Source: Nostoc linckia NIES-25 (lineage in GTDB: Bacteria; Cyanobacteriota; Cyanobacteriia; Cyanobacteriales; Nostocaceae). From it: a stretch of DNA of 64,000 nt. The DNA lies in NCBI RefSeq assembly GCF_002368035.1, contig NZ_AP018222.1, positions 992,001 to 1,056,000 of the forward strand, written 5' to 3'. Below, piece after piece: positions 1 to 9,050 of the stretch (position 1 is the stretch's first letter; the number at the start of each line of letters is the position of its first letter). Position numbers and translations under genes: made by a program. The notes under the pieces were generated by a model. It was not told the DNA's origin. It saw only the letters and a program-made list of their open reading frames with translations, and did not search any database.

Positions 1-265
1 TGCCAGCAGCTTGAAAAATCGGTCGTGCTATTTCAGGGGGAGTACCAGAGGAAACCCAAACTTCTAAAGAAGGATAGCAGCGAGCTATGTTCGCAGCTGC
101 CTGTTCGCGATCTGTCCAAGCGCCAAGAGTGAGGATAGCTTGGGGTTGGGGAGCTTGGTAGTGAGCTATCACCAAGCGCACGGGAACAATCAGGAGTAAG
201 CAGAGGAAAGAACTTGCTAAAGCTAAAATGAAATATTTTTTGCGTAGCCAATGAAACCTCCTCAC
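1..265 (-). CDS. YdcF-like (DUF218) membrane-anchored protein, 5' part only
   Basis: About 88 codons are visible before the gene runs off the left edge. The frame opens with GTG at 265, preceded by AAGGAAA about 8 nt upstream, and overlaps the stop of the upstream glycosyltransferase as GTGA, so the two are probably translationally coupled. The N-terminus is basic (MRRFHWLRKK) and followed by one hydrophobic segment (residues about 11-33). Then come QAILTLG, a DREQAAANIAR stretch and VSSGTPPEIA, which are the signature pieces of the YdcF/SanA-like family. Family members are small envelope proteins of uncertain biochemical role, often linked to cell-envelope or polysaccharide work. A different frame that opens with ATG at 272 closes after 79 codons and looks like a shadow. 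Confidence 0.7.
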   Translation of the reverse strand, partial: MRRFHWLRKKYFILALASSFLCLLLIVPVRLVIAHYQAPQPQAILTLGAWTDREQAAANIARCYPSLEVWVSSGTPPEIARPIFQAAG

Positions 266-1038
266 GATCCATTTCCTTTTAATTGCTCGGCTTCAATCAA
301 ACGAATCGCTAGAAGAATTTCTGCCAATACACGCTCAAATGCATAGTACCAACCACGCCAGCCGTCAAGAATGCCGCCTTTAAGAATCAGGCAGTAGAAA
401 AGGATAATAAAAGGAGCAAGAAGTTTTTGTTTGCGGATGCGATCGCCCCAACTTAGTTCGTTCGTCGGTGTATCCAATAGCTTCTTGACTTCAATCACCA
501 TATAACGATCCTGTGCCCATAACCAACGACTCAGAGGTTTGCGATCATCGTGGTAAATATAGCTAGATAACATTGCTGATTTACCGTTAACTTCTAAGAG
601 TTGGGTATGGCCATCATCAATGTAAATAGATTTATCTTTTCTAAAAAGAGCCTGTCGAGGAGGAAGTATAGTACCCCTTAGAGGTTTACCGAAAACACAA
701 TATTTGAATTTGATAAAATAACCATCTATTGGTGAATCTTCTGGTAATTCCTTGATTTCCTCAATCAGTTTTTCTGAAACAATATAATCTGCGTCTAGAG
801 ATAATACCCACTCGGAATTAATTTGAGCTAAGCCGTAATTCCACTGTGTAGCGTGAGTATCAAATTTTATTTGAAATAATTTAACTTGAGGGTACGACGC
901 AATGATTTCTAGAGTTTCATCAGAACTATAGCTATCAACAATAACAATCTTATTTGCCCAAGTTAGTTTTTCTAGAGTTCGCTGAATATTAGGTGCTTCG
1001 TTGTAGGTTAGAATTAATGGAGTGATTTTATTTAGCAT
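262..1038 (-). CDS. Family 2 glycosyltransferase
   Basis: A 258-aa GT-A-type transferase expected to add a sugar from a nucleotide donor to a lipid-linked glycan at the inner face of the membrane. The N-terminus ITPLILTYNEAPNIQRTLE (residues about 5-23), IVIVDSYSSDET (31-42) and the acidic LSLDADYIV motif (79-87, DAD binding metal and nucleotide) are typical GT2 features. The frame is open further upstream to 1191. That extension encodes a hydrophobic run with no GT2 character and crosses a heptamer repeat at 1067-1094, so I place the start at ATG 1038. The C-terminus carries a hydrophobic patch (LLAPFIILFYCLIL) that may attach to the membrane. It is coupled to the downstream YdcF-like gene by a GTGA overlap. 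Confidence 0.85.
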   Translation of the reverse strand: MLNKITPLILTYNEAPNIQRTLEKLTWANKIVIVDSYSSDETLEIIASYPQVKLFQIKFDTHATQWNYGLAQINSEWVLSLDADYIVSEKLIEEIKELPEDSPIDGYFIKFKYCVFGKPLRGTILPPRQALFRKDKSIYIDDGHTQLLEVNGKSAMLSSYIYHDDRKPLSRWLWAQDRYMVIEVKKLLDTPTNELSWGDRIRKQKLLAPFIILFYCLILKGGILDGWRGWYYAFERVLAEILLAIRLIEAEQLKGNGS

Positions 1039-1066
1039 AAATATAAAAATAAATACAAATACATGA

Positions 1067-1094
1067 GGGAACAGGCAACAGGGAATAGGGAACA
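1067..1094. repeat. Heptanucleotide tandem repeat (4 units)
   Basis: Four consecutive 7-mers read GGGAACA, GGCAACA, GGGAATA, GGGAACA. This is the short tandemly repeated repetitive (STRR) type common in spacers of heterocystous cyanobacteria. Its presence argues that 1039-1197 is a spacer and not part of the glycosyltransferase coding region. Confidence 0.7.
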
Positions 1095-1197
1095 GAGTTA
1101 AAAATCTTTTAGTATATAGCTTTGTTCTGAAAATGTGTACTTTATTTACTTGCAATCTGCTGTAACTTGCATGTAAATAAAAATTGGTCAAGAGTTT

Positions 1198-2391
1198 TTA
1201 CACAGAAGTAGGCAGAAATTCTTTTTGAAGAACAGTTTGATAAATCTGTTGCATTTGCAAGGCTGTTTTTTCCAAAGTGTATTTTTCAGATATCAGTTTA
1301 CGAGCTTGCTCGCCCATATTTTGAGCAATTTGAGTATTATTTAAATAATCTTCTAAAGCTTGGGCGATCGCTGCTACATCCAAGTCAGGAACGTAACCTA
1401 GTTGATTTTGTTTGACAACAGAAGCTAGAGCCACACCAGGAGTCACAAGAACAGGAACACCGACAGCTAATGATTCTAAAACTGAGACAGCAAAGTTTTC
1501 GGAATGAGAAGTTAGCACAAAAAGGTCGGAACCTTGCATCAATATATCTTTGGTCTGACCTTCGACAAATCCCACAACAAAAGTGCGATCGCGCAATCCA
1601 TGAGAGACAAGCAAAGATTCTATTTGCGCTTCGTAATCTGGAGTGCCATTACCTGCAAGTATAAAAGTAAACCGATGGTGAGTTAGTTTGCCGAGAGCCG
1701 GAATTAGATACTCTAAACCTTTTTTAGAATGTAGTCGAGATAAAAATAAAATTACAGGTTCGTCTCTGGGAATGTTAAACTGTTGCCGCAAACGCTGACG
1801 AGCATCAGTAATTGTGGTTGGTAAAGATATTCCCAGGGGTAAGACAAAATTAGGTTTGTGCAATCCAAGTAAGGAAACTTCTTGCTGTTCCTTCTCGGAG
1901 GTAAAGTGGAGCATTTGACTAGCATTAAGATTTGCTTTTTCTATAACTTTCAGGTAGGTTTGTTTTTTGTGCGTACTTTGTTGTAAAGACCACTCACAGA
2001 GTAAGCCATGCGGTGTGACTATGTAGGGAATATTTTTCCAACGGGCCATGGCCATGGCCATTGTTGATGGGTAGGAGAAAAGAGCATGGACATGAACAAG
2101 CTCATACTGAGAAATATTTTGCCAAAGCCATTGTGTCAATTCACCTGTGAACGCATATTCCCTGATGGCTTTAATATTGGGTGAAAAGCGGTCAAAAAAC
2201 CAAACTGGAACATGATTATAGCTAATACGCTTGCTGAGGGGAACGTCCAGTAAGTTATCACCATCATCGTTAGTAGTGGCAATTTCGGCATTCACATTAG
2301 TTATTTGCAATGCCTTAACCATATCTAAAACAGCTTGGCTCGTACCACCACGAACTTTTGCGATCGAAGGAATAACGTGAAGAACTTTCAT
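1198..2391 (-). CDS. Family 4 glycosyltransferase
   Basis: A 397-aa GT-B fold retaining glycosyltransferase. The N-terminal domain starts MKVLHVIPSIAKVRGGTSQ, the usual GT4 opening with a glycine-rich acceptor-side loop. It is followed by YELVHVHALFSYPSTMAM and YIVTPHGLL. The donor-binding half has PVILFLSRLHSKKGLEYL (residues about 213-230) and the EX7E-type segment SENFAVSVLESLAVGVPVLV (about 297-316). It sits 56 nt downstream of the polytopic Wzy-like gene on the same strand, inside the EPS cluster, so a role in repeat-unit assembly is inferred. Donor and linkage cannot be read from the sequence. Confidence 0.9.
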   Translation of the reverse strand: MKVLHVIPSIAKVRGGTSQAVLDMVKALQITNVNAEIATTNDDGDNLLDVPLSKRISYNHVPVWFFDRFSPNIKAIREYAFTGELTQWLWQNISQYELVHVHALFSYPSTMAMAMARWKNIPYIVTPHGLLCEWSLQQSTHKKQTYLKVIEKANLNASQMLHFTSEKEQQEVSLLGLHKPNFVLPLGISLPTTITDARQRLRQQFNIPRDEPVILFLSRLHSKKGLEYLIPALGKLTHHRFTFILAGNGTPDYEAQIESLLVSHGLRDRTFVVGFVEGQTKDILMQGSDLFVLTSHSENFAVSVLESLAVGVPVLVTPGVALASVVKQNQLGYVPDLDVAAIAQALEDYLNNTQIAQNMGEQARKLISEKYTLEKTALQMQQIYQTVLQKEFLPTSV

Positions 2392-2447
2392 TAAAAATAA
2401 ATCTTAAGTTAGAAGTAATTATACAAATAAATTAGATTTGCTCAATA

Positions 2448-3788
2448 TTAATTTGCAACTGTCTGTAACGAAAAGTATTTTTTCTGGATGCGATCGAGAT
2501 CGAGTAAATATTTTCCCAAGGATAAATACATTAGTAGTGAAAAGACAGGAAAAGATAAATTACCTAGAAGAATAGCTTCGGAAAAACTTCCTACCAAAAG
2601 ACCTGCCAACCCGGCAATCACAGTACTACCATGCAAAAAATAAGTAGGTTTTTTACTACTTAATTTATGAAGTTCAAACATCATCCTTAAACACCCTAGC
2701 CCCATCATTACTATAGGTATAAATCCGATTAATCCTGTAGTATCTCCAGCCGCTAGCCAAGAATTTTCTCCAAAAACTAAACGTCCTCCTTGCAAGGGAG
2801 AACCAAAAACTATGTTGTTCATGAAGCCTTCTAACATCCCAGACCAAGCTCCTTCACGCGTGTTGCCACCTGAAAGGAATCTATTGCTTGCTGGTGTGTT
2901 TTTGGTAATCATATCTGGGCTAACAAAGGAAAAGATAACACCCAATAAAACGCCAATAAACAAGCCTAAGCGTAGTAAAGAACCAGCTCGATTTCGATAG
3001 AAAAATAAAATCGAGCTAATTCCCATAAGTGCGCCAGTGCGAGAAGCTGTGAGAAATAAAAAATATGCAACCAGAAGTAAAATAGCTATCCAAAAAGCTT
3101 TTATCCAATCCCATTTTTGGTGACTTTCAATGAGAAACATAAAGCAAGGAATAGTGCCTGCTAACAAAGCAGCTGCATGTTGCGAACTACCTGTAGTTCC
3201 CAGGAATCTTCCTTGCACAAATGTCATTGCATACATATCAAATCTTCCTTGATAAGCGCAGGCGATCGCAAAGATGACACCAACCATTGCTAGCGACCAA
3301 ACACCCAAGCGGAAATTGTATTCATCCTGCAACCAACGCGAAGGGCCTAACTTAAACATCAGCACAATTGCCCCAAATGTAATTAGCGCAAGTAGGGCAA
3401 AAGTTATGTCACCATAAACTAGAATCTTAAAAAAAACTGCTACCTGAAATGCGAACAGATAATAAACTGGCTGTGGAATAATTATCCGTCGCCATCCATT
3501 CCGTGTTTGCATCCCCACTACGATCAGTAAACACAGGAGAACTATAGTGATGGGGCGTCCCAGATCGCGTATCTGTTGTAAGGGAAAAACTAAAGCTGGT
3601 GGTTCGGTTATCCACTGATCCTGAAATTTTCCCAAGGAAGTTGCATAACAGCAAAAAGTAAATAATAGCCAAGCTAAACGCCGGGATTGTCTAGCTTTAT
3701 CCAATATGAAAACAGCGACGACAATACCGAATATCCCATAAGGGCTAAAGATGAGGCTAATAAGTTTGCTAATAGGATCTGAATTCAT
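2448..3788 (-). CDS. O-antigen ligase/polymerase-like membrane protein (Wzy_C type)
   Basis: A 446-aa protein made almost entirely of hydrophobic segments (about 10-12 predicted helices). A central soluble stretch (about 290-350) contains NTREGAWSGMLEGF and GENSWLAAGDTTG. The segment FLTASRTGALMG (about 245-256) matches the short SRTG motif seen in the Wzy_C/O-antigen ligase superfamily, and GSSQHAAALLAG precedes it. Members polymerise or ligate undecaprenol-linked glycans on the periplasmic face. With a Wzz/BY-kinase encoded at 36.2 kb, a polymerase role is plausible. With an ABC exporter at 30-32 kb, it might instead act as a ligase. Polymerase and ligase cannot be separated from sequence alone. 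Confidence 0.75.
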   Translation of the reverse strand: MNSDPISKLISLIFSPYGIFGIVVAVFILDKARQSRRLAWLLFTFCCYATSLGKFQDQWITEPPALVFPLQQIRDLGRPITIVLLCLLIVVGMQTRNGWRRIIIPQPVYYLFAFQVAVFFKILVYGDITFALLALITFGAIVLMFKLGPSRWLQDEYNFRLGVWSLAMVGVIFAIACAYQGRFDMYAMTFVQGRFLGTTGSSQHAAALLAGTIPCFMFLIESHQKWDWIKAFWIAILLLVAYFLFLTASRTGALMGISSILFFYRNRAGSLLRLGLFIGVLLGVIFSFVSPDMITKNTPASNRFLSGGNTREGAWSGMLEGFMNNIVFGSPLQGGRLVFGENSWLAAGDTTGLIGFIPIVMMGLGCLRMMFELHKLSSKKPTYFLHGSTVIAGLAGLLVGSFSEAILLGNLSFPVFSLLMYLSLGKYLLDLDRIQKKYFSLQTVAN

Positions 3789-3798
3789 GCGGGAAAAT

Positions 3799-4914
3799 TC
3801 ATGCCAGATTTTGAGTAACTAGATTACTTGTATTATGCTTAAGTGTTTTGATCTGGTGTGCATTGTGTAACAATTCCTGCCAACGGGTTGCCCAGATATT
3901 GGCAGCGTAAGGAGCTGCTAATTGTTGCGATCGCTTTCCCCAAGTTGGTAACTCACAATAGTGCTGGTGTAAAGTCACCATTGCCTTGGCTAAAGCGTTT
4001 GGGTCTTCTTTAGGTACAGTTAAACCATTATACCAAGGTCGAATTACCTCAACCGCAGAACCACAGATATCAGTACAAATAATAGGTAACCCAGCCGCAG
4101 CAGCTTCCACTAAAGCCAGCGGCCAAGGATCGAATCGACTGGGTAAAATAAAAGCTCCTGCCGTTCGCCATACAGCTTGCATTTGGGATGGTTGTAAAAA
4201 TCCTCGATTCTCGATTCCTGGTTTTCCCTCAAGATGTGATTCCAATCCTCCTTGTCCACAACATACCAAAGTCCAAGGATTAGATACTTGCGAACGGTAA
4301 ATTTGGTAAGCTTCTACAAGGACATCAATTGCCTTAACCGGAACGTAGCGACCGACAAATAAAAATGAACGCGGCCATTGGGACTGAAGGCGTTGTTCCC
4401 ACAATGGAGACCAAACATCATAATCAATACCGTAAACTCCATGTGTTATGTTTGCTCTTTCAATTCCTAAACGTGAAGCATATTGCCAACTACGTTCTCC
4501 AGCAACAACAACACTATCTATACATCGCAGGTAAGAACGAAGAAACAAGGGAGCTAAATGTTGTTTCCACGTACCCCACCAAGGGGTATCCATCGTCATC
4601 ACAAAGGCGGTTTTAGATAATTCACAGGCAAAGGCCAACTGACGATAAGGTTTATGCAACCAACCGCAAAGAACAACTACATCTGGTGATTCTGCAAGCA
4701 CCAAATCTTTTATTAAATTTGCATCTTGTCTTTCTTTGATATCCAAGAGTCGGCAAGGAATTCCTCGCATCAATTCATCAGCAAATGCGGTTTCAGTACG
4801 AGCTTGAAAGGCAATGACAAATACATCAATTTCTGGTATTTGATGCAGAACTCGCCAACAGGCTGCCATGTAACCAGAGATATCAGACCAGCAAAAAACA
4901 ACTTTTAAAGCCAT
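3799..4914 (-). CDS. Family 4 glycosyltransferase
   Basis: A 371-aa GT-B glycosyltransferase. The N-terminal half opens MALKVVFCWSDISGYMAACW. The C-terminal half has SFLFVGRYVPVKAIDVLVEA (about 194-213) and PSRFDPWPLALVEAAAAGLP (about 277-296), the donor-sugar-binding EX7E segment. The ATG at 4914 lies 15 nt after the stop of the next upstream gene (4930), so the two are probably co-transcribed. The substrate is unknown. Confidence 0.88.
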   Translation of the reverse strand: MALKVVFCWSDISGYMAACWRVLHQIPEIDVFVIAFQARTETAFADELMRGIPCRLLDIKERQDANLIKDLVLAESPDVVVLCGWLHKPYRQLAFACELSKTAFVMTMDTPWWGTWKQHLAPLFLRSYLRCIDSVVVAGERSWQYASRLGIERANITHGVYGIDYDVWSPLWEQRLQSQWPRSFLFVGRYVPVKAIDVLVEAYQIYRSQVSNPWTLVCCGQGGLESHLEGKPGIENRGFLQPSQMQAVWRTAGAFILPSRFDPWPLALVEAAAAGLPIICTDICGSAVEVIRPWYNGLTVPKEDPNALAKAMVTLHQHYCELPTWGKRSQQLAAPYAANIWATRWQELLHNAHQIKTLKHNTSNLVTQNLA

Positions 4915-4929
4915 AAGGATTTGTTGATG

Positions 4930-6057
4930 TTAAGCAAATTCCTGTAAAGCAGTTATTACTCTGTTTACACATCGTAACCAAGTATGTTCTGCTGCATGTT
5001 TGCGGCCTCGTTGAACATATTCTTCTGCAACATTAGGATTTGCTTCTAAGTTTATAAGTATTTGGGCGATCGCATCAGTTTCTTCTGGATTAACAACAAT
5101 CCCAGCATCGCCAACAACTTCAGGAAGAGAAGCTCTATTAGAAACAATTACTGGAGTCCCTACAGCCATCGCTTCTAGCGCTGGCATCCCAAAACCTTCA
5201 TAGAGAGAAAGAAACAAAAGTGATGATGCTTGGCGTAATAATCTGGGTAGATCTTCGTCACAAACCATGCCCAACAAGCTGATATTAGAGTGAGCTTTAG
5301 CTGCTTCAATATAATCAGCTTCTAATTCACCAGCCACAAGAATCTTTAAATTACTTTTGCGCTCAAGGAGAGTTTTTGCAACAGCAAGAACATAATCGCC
5401 TCCTTTTTTTTGACGCAAACCACCAATAACCAAAGTGTAAGGTGCTTCCACTGGTGGCTTGAAATCTAAAGAATTAACTGATGCAATATCAAAAAAAGAC
5501 TGCTCAACGCCATTTCCAACTACTACAATCTTTTGCGGATCGGCTCCTAATAATTCCACCATCCGTTGCTTAGAAAATTCCGAGACAGTAAAAACCACCC
5601 GACATTCAGATAATGCACGACGCACCCAACGCCCCCACTTATAGCGAAACCATTGATGCTGCCAAGTACGCGACCAAGGCAAATTGATTTCAAATGCTTG
5701 TACGTCATGAATTGTAACAGCAACCGGACATTTCGACACTGGGATGTAAGTTTCCATTGGCACATAAAGCCAGTCTGTTTGTTCTGGCAAATATTTATCC
5801 ATGCGAGGATAGCCAAATAGTTTCCATGTCCGTTCAGTGGGATTTTCTAAACCAGGAAAAGTACGCTTGGGTAGTTCGCGTAAGGGACAGCGTGGGTTAA
5901 GCTTACCGTCACTCTCCAACCACTGTTGTGAGAAAAGCAGATTTAACTCAACGCCACTTTGCTCTGCAAGTCCAAGCAAAATTTGATTTATATGCCGCCC
6001 TACTCCCGTACAAGGTAAGTATGTGCGAATGGGATGAATGTAAGAAACTAACTTCAC
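4930..6057 (-). CDS. Family 4 glycosyltransferase (start revised to GTG 6057)
   Basis: A 375-aa GT-B glycosyltransferase. TGVGRHINQILLGLAEQSG forms the acceptor-side loop. TLVIGGLRQKKGGDYVLAVA and SLYEGFGMPALEAMAVGTPV are the donor-side GT4 motifs, and SNRASLPEVVGDAG follows. An ATG at 6159 is in frame, but its first 34 codons run through a hairpin repeat (6115-6149) and an ATTTTGG repeat, so they look like spacer. GTG at 6057 begins MKLVSYIHPIRTYLPCTGVG, the expected GT4 N-terminus, although no clear ribosome site precedes it. The exact start is uncertain. Confidence 0.85.
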   Translation of the reverse strand: MKLVSYIHPIRTYLPCTGVGRHINQILLGLAEQSGVELNLLFSQQWLESDGKLNPRCPLRELPKRTFPGLENPTERTWKLFGYPRMDKYLPEQTDWLYVPMETYIPVSKCPVAVTIHDVQAFEINLPWSRTWQHQWFRYKWGRWVRRALSECRVVFTVSEFSKQRMVELLGADPQKIVVVGNGVEQSFFDIASVNSLDFKPPVEAPYTLVIGGLRQKKGGDYVLAVAKTLLERKSNLKILVAGELEADYIEAAKAHSNISLLGMVCDEDLPRLLRQASSLLFLSLYEGFGMPALEAMAVGTPVIVSNRASLPEVVGDAGIVVNPEETDAIAQILINLEANPNVAEEYVQRGRKHAAEHTWLRCVNRVITALQEFA

Positions 6058-6114
6058 AAATAAATTAAAAGTACAGTATAAAAGTTTAGCTAATTTATCA
6101 ATGATATCTTGATG

Positions 6115-6149
6115 GATTAAACCCACGGTATCAATCCGTGAGTTTAATC
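6115..6149. repeat. Intergenic hairpin repeat
   Basis: A 14-bp stem (GATTAAACCCACGG paired with CCGTGAGTTTAATC, one mismatch) encloses a 7-nt loop and is flanked by ATTTTGGATT repeats. It lies between the FkbM gene and the GT4 gene. It could be a processing or weak termination site, but there is no downstream T-run on the minus strand, so it is better called a dispersed spacer repeat. Confidence 0.6.
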
Positions 6150-6174
6150 CAAAATCCAAAATTGCCCGACATAC

Positions 6175-6954
6175 TCATTGAGAATTGACGGCCGAAGGGG
6201 ATAATTGAACTACAACCTTTTCTCCAAGTATATGCTGTACAAAGTCAACACCGCCCAGCGCTCGGTAGAATGCACTACTACATCCGGGTAATACTGCGTC
6301 ATGAAACTCTATAAGATATGTATTGACTGAATAAATCCAATCTTGAAAATTTAAAGAAAATAAATCTTTTTCGGAACCTTCTATATCGATTTTCATAACA
6401 TCTATTTTGTTGATGTTATATTGGTGCATTAACTCTTTAATGGATATAGCTTTAACTAAATCGCCACTACTATTTTTGCTTTCACCAAACCTTAAAGCCC
6501 AATCTTCATCTTGAGGATTTTGTAAAAACAATTCACAGTTTTCGTTCCAAACAGCTGCTTGCAAGCAAATAACATTTTTGTAAGATTGAGTATTTTTATT
6601 TAAAAGTTCAAAGCTTGCCAAAGAAGGTTCCAATGCAATAATTAAGGCATGAGGATATTTTTCAGCAAAGTAGGCCGTTGAAATTCCGATATTAGCACCA
6701 CAATCAAGAATTACACCTTTTTCAGAAACGGAAAAATCCGACTTAAATTCATTAAAAGCATAAATTGATGTGAAGACAGCAATATCAGACGTTCCTTTGC
6801 GTAGATAAAATTTTTGTTGATTACCAGGAATTTTTACTTCTGCTAAACCTTTCTTACCAAGTAGTTTGATAAAAATACTTAAGCCAGCGAATTTGTAGAA
6901 GTATATTAAACGTAAAAATGTGAGTATTTGAATATAAGCTAAATTAATTAACAT
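6175..6954 (-). CDS. FkbM-family SAM-dependent methyltransferase
   Basis: A 259-aa protein. VILDCGANIGISTAYFA (about 81-97) is the AdoMet-binding motif I, IIALEPSLASFELL is the acidic strand that binds the ribose, and DVMKIDIEGSEKDLF is the diagnostic FkbM segment. FkbM-family enzymes O-methylate hydroxyls, often on glycans or polyketides. Here the target is inferred to be a sugar of the EPS. The N-terminal 35 residues are hydrophobic and may associate with the membrane. It precedes a GT4 gene on the same strand. Confidence 0.85.
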   Translation of the reverse strand: MLINLAYIQILTFLRLIYFYKFAGLSIFIKLLGKKGLAEVKIPGNQQKFYLRKGTSDIAVFTSIYAFNEFKSDFSVSEKGVILDCGANIGISTAYFAEKYPHALIIALEPSLASFELLNKNTQSYKNVICLQAAVWNENCELFLQNPQDEDWALRFGESKNSSGDLVKAISIKELMHQYNINKIDVMKIDIEGSEKDLFSLNFQDWIYSVNTYLIEFHDAVLPGCSSAFYRALGGVDFVQHILGEKVVVQLSPSAVNSQ

Positions 6955-7020
6955 ATTTCATGTTCCTTTGATTATCCTAAGTTTTTAGATAAACAGCATC
7001 ATGTATCTCTATACCATAAT

Positions 7021-7803
7021 TTAATGAGCATTCGATACCATTTCTGGAAAATATTCAAATCCAAAATCATCAATATGCTGTGCTGTTAAAGGTCTAGCAC
7101 TAACTGTCCGCCAAATTAATTTTTTGAGAGAACGCCAGTTAGCAACTGAGTGCAGCATAATACTTTCAGAATGCCCAATAGTGTAAGCTGCTGCTCTAAA
7201 TGGCATGGGTTGTAATGGCTTGCCTAATTGTTCGCAAACTTTCTTCATTTTTAAATGTTCCCAGAAATCTACAAAAAACTCATTATCTGGAGTTTCCATA
7301 GATTTGGGTAAATCTTTTTCAGTTAGCCATACAATATTTGAGGTAGCTGACCAACAATAAAAGTCGTTGCGTAGATATATCCATTTCATGCCTTCTTGAT
7401 ACACAAAGCCTTTTGGAAAATACCATCCATTTGAGCCATAATTATTTTTCACAAAACTGACAAGTTCTTGATGAATAAAATCGTCTGCATCCATCCGCAT
7501 GACATATCCTTCACCAAAACCTTTGCAGGCGACCATACCTCGTTTAACTTTAAGTTTTATGTCAAGATATACTTCCCCAGTATTTTGGGGAATGGGGAAA
7601 GAATCAGTTACTATTTCTATTCTCGAATCTTGAGGATAATTTTCTGGTGGTTCATTGCATACTAAAATTATTTTGAAGTCAGGACAAGTTTGTCGAAGAA
7701 TGCTATTTAATGTTTGGGAACAAAGCCGAGAAACAAGAGACCAGTCTTTACTAACTTTTGGACTCTTTAATGGAACAATAAAAGTGATAATTGGCGATTT
7801 CAT
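7021..7803 (-). CDS. GT-A-type glycosyltransferase-like protein (rhamnosyltransferase-like)
   Basis: A 260-aa protein. It opens SPIITFIVPLKSPKVSKDWS, continues with SRLCSQTLNSILRQTC and FKIILVCNEPPENY, and has YVMRMDADDFIHQELVSFV (about 109-127), where DADD is a DxD metal site. This arrangement matches small GT-A proteins annotated as putative rhamnosyltransferases, although the 40-residue insert before the DxD is longer than in ordinary GT2 enzymes. Its place inside the EPS cluster supports a sugar-transfer role. The donor is unknown. Confidence 0.7.
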   Translation of the reverse strand: MKSPIITFIVPLKSPKVSKDWSLVSRLCSQTLNSILRQTCPDFKIILVCNEPPENYPQDSRIEIVTDSFPIPQNTGEVYLDIKLKVKRGMVACKGFGEGYVMRMDADDFIHQELVSFVKNNYGSNGWYFPKGFVYQEGMKWIYLRNDFYCWSATSNIVWLTEKDLPKSMETPDNEFFVDFWEHLKMKKVCEQLGKPLQPMPFRAAAYTIGHSESIMLHSVANWRSLKKLIWRTVSARPLTAQHIDDFGFEYFPEMVSNAH

Positions 7804-7855
7804 AGTATAAATAGGGTTTCAATAATTGTTGTTGTAATCGGGCAATAGATTTAAA

Positions 7856-8821
7856 TTATTTTTTTCTCAAAAAATGATATATGCTATTAATCAAGCGATT
7901 TTGTCGCAAACTTTCTAAAGGATTTCTCCATAAATAATCTAATGTTGTGTATAAAGAAGATTTACAAACTTTAAAAATAGATTGTTTTTTAAAATAAAAT
8001 TTATCAAATAATTTTCTATTAGGCATTAAAGAATTAAGTTTATATCCTGCCCAATGCAGGATAACAACTTGTTTTTTGTGGTCTAAACTGCCGTAATTCC
8101 ATAAAAAGTATTTACCGCTATCCTCAAAAATTTTACCTGATTTACGTGCCCAACCGTTCTGACAGATACCTCCAAGTACTTCTGCAAAATGCCCGTAGCA
8201 TACGGGTTTCATATCGCAGCAATAGTTAATAAAAGCTTGATCTGTATTTCGGGGATTAAGTTGGTTACGTATTTTCAATGCGCTTTCTGCTAGTTGCTCA
8301 AATTCTTCTATTGAAAATAGCCCTTTTCGGGAAGCCCAACGACCAGAGTTAAACCCACGCCCTCGCCTTTGTTTTAATAGTTCTTGGCGAAATCTTCCTT
8401 GTTCGTAAACTTGGTCGATCGCACAGTCATAATGTAGAAAGTCAAAACCAAAAGTTTCTAGTGCTTCGATAAATGGTTTAATATCTGCTAATACAATTTG
8501 CCGAGCATCTAAGTACATAAAATAATCTAGCGGCCCCCAAAAAGCTGCGTAGCGTCTGAACCAATAAGGGCCAGTAGGGGTGTAGCCTAGCTCAAATGCT
8601 TGACCGATGGCTTCCAGTCGTGAAAAACATGAATCAGTATATACCTCAAAATTATAAGTATCGCTTAATTTTAGTAGGCGATCGCACTGCTCGTTAAAAG
8701 GAATCAAAATCAGGCGTAAATCTGGGTTGAAGCTTCTAAAGCTATTGAGAAAAGCGATCGTCCATTCATAAACTGCATCATTCGCTGAAAAATAGACTCC
8801 AATATTTTCTGAATTACTCAT
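7856..8821 (-). CDS. GT8-like putative glycosyltransferase with altered DxD
   Basis: A 321-aa protein. IGVYFSANDAVYEWTIAFLN (about 7-26) resembles the start of nucleotide-diphospho-sugar transferases, and YFMYLDARQIVLADIKPF (about 100-117) sits where GT8 enzymes carry DxD. Here the motif reads DAR, so the second acidic residue is missing. NTDQAFINYCC and VILHWAGYK near the C-terminus correspond to the NDQ and H-x-G elements of GT8-type enzymes. A decayed copy of its first roughly 35 codons lies upstream at 9911-10033. Catalytic activity is therefore uncertain, and it may use another acidic residue. Confidence 0.65.
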   Translation of the reverse strand: MSNSENIGVYFSANDAVYEWTIAFLNSFRSFNPDLRLILIPFNEQCDRLLKLSDTYNFEVYTDSCFSRLEAIGQAFELGYTPTGPYWFRRYAAFWGPLDYFMYLDARQIVLADIKPFIEALETFGFDFLHYDCAIDQVYEQGRFRQELLKQRRGRGFNSGRWASRKGLFSIEEFEQLAESALKIRNQLNPRNTDQAFINYCCDMKPVCYGHFAEVLGGICQNGWARKSGKIFEDSGKYFLWNYGSLDHKKQVVILHWAGYKLNSLMPNRKLFDKFYFKKQSIFKVCKSSLYTTLDYLWRNPLESLRQNRLINSIYHFLRKK

Positions 8822-8905
8822 TAATATATTAATACCCTAACAGTCTAAGTATAAGGTTGTAAATTTATGGCATTATAATCCTGATATACTCATTAATAAA
8901 ATGCT

Positions 8906-9010
8906 ATATAGCAACCCTAAATCAATGTGACAGAGTAAATAGCTAAAAACCATATAAATATGTGCTTTTTATCTCCGTATTTTCTCATGTTTCAATTGGG
9001 ATTGCTATAT
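8906..9010. repeat. Small inverted-repeat element (MITE-like), TIR ATATAGCAA
   Basis: The 105-bp AT-rich spacer segment begins ATATAGCAACCC and ends GGGATTGCTATAT, giving imperfect terminal inverted repeats with a 1-nt indel. It has no coding capacity. It sits between two minus-strand EPS genes. A similar TATAGCAA/TTGCTATA pair flanks 19445-19539. Confidence 0.5.
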
Positions 9011-9050
9011 TGATGTGTAAAATTTGCATTTGCGAACTTATGATAGGATA

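Noticed and set aside
33..272. 79-codon minus-strand frame opening with ATG 272
   Set aside because: Serine-rich, no family features, and closes at 33, while the other frame from GTG 265 gives a YdcF-like protein open to the edge.
1470..1664. Plus-strand frames inside the glycosyltransferase genes (for example 1470-1664, 4365-4616)
   Set aside because: Shadow frames on the opposite strand of clear genes.
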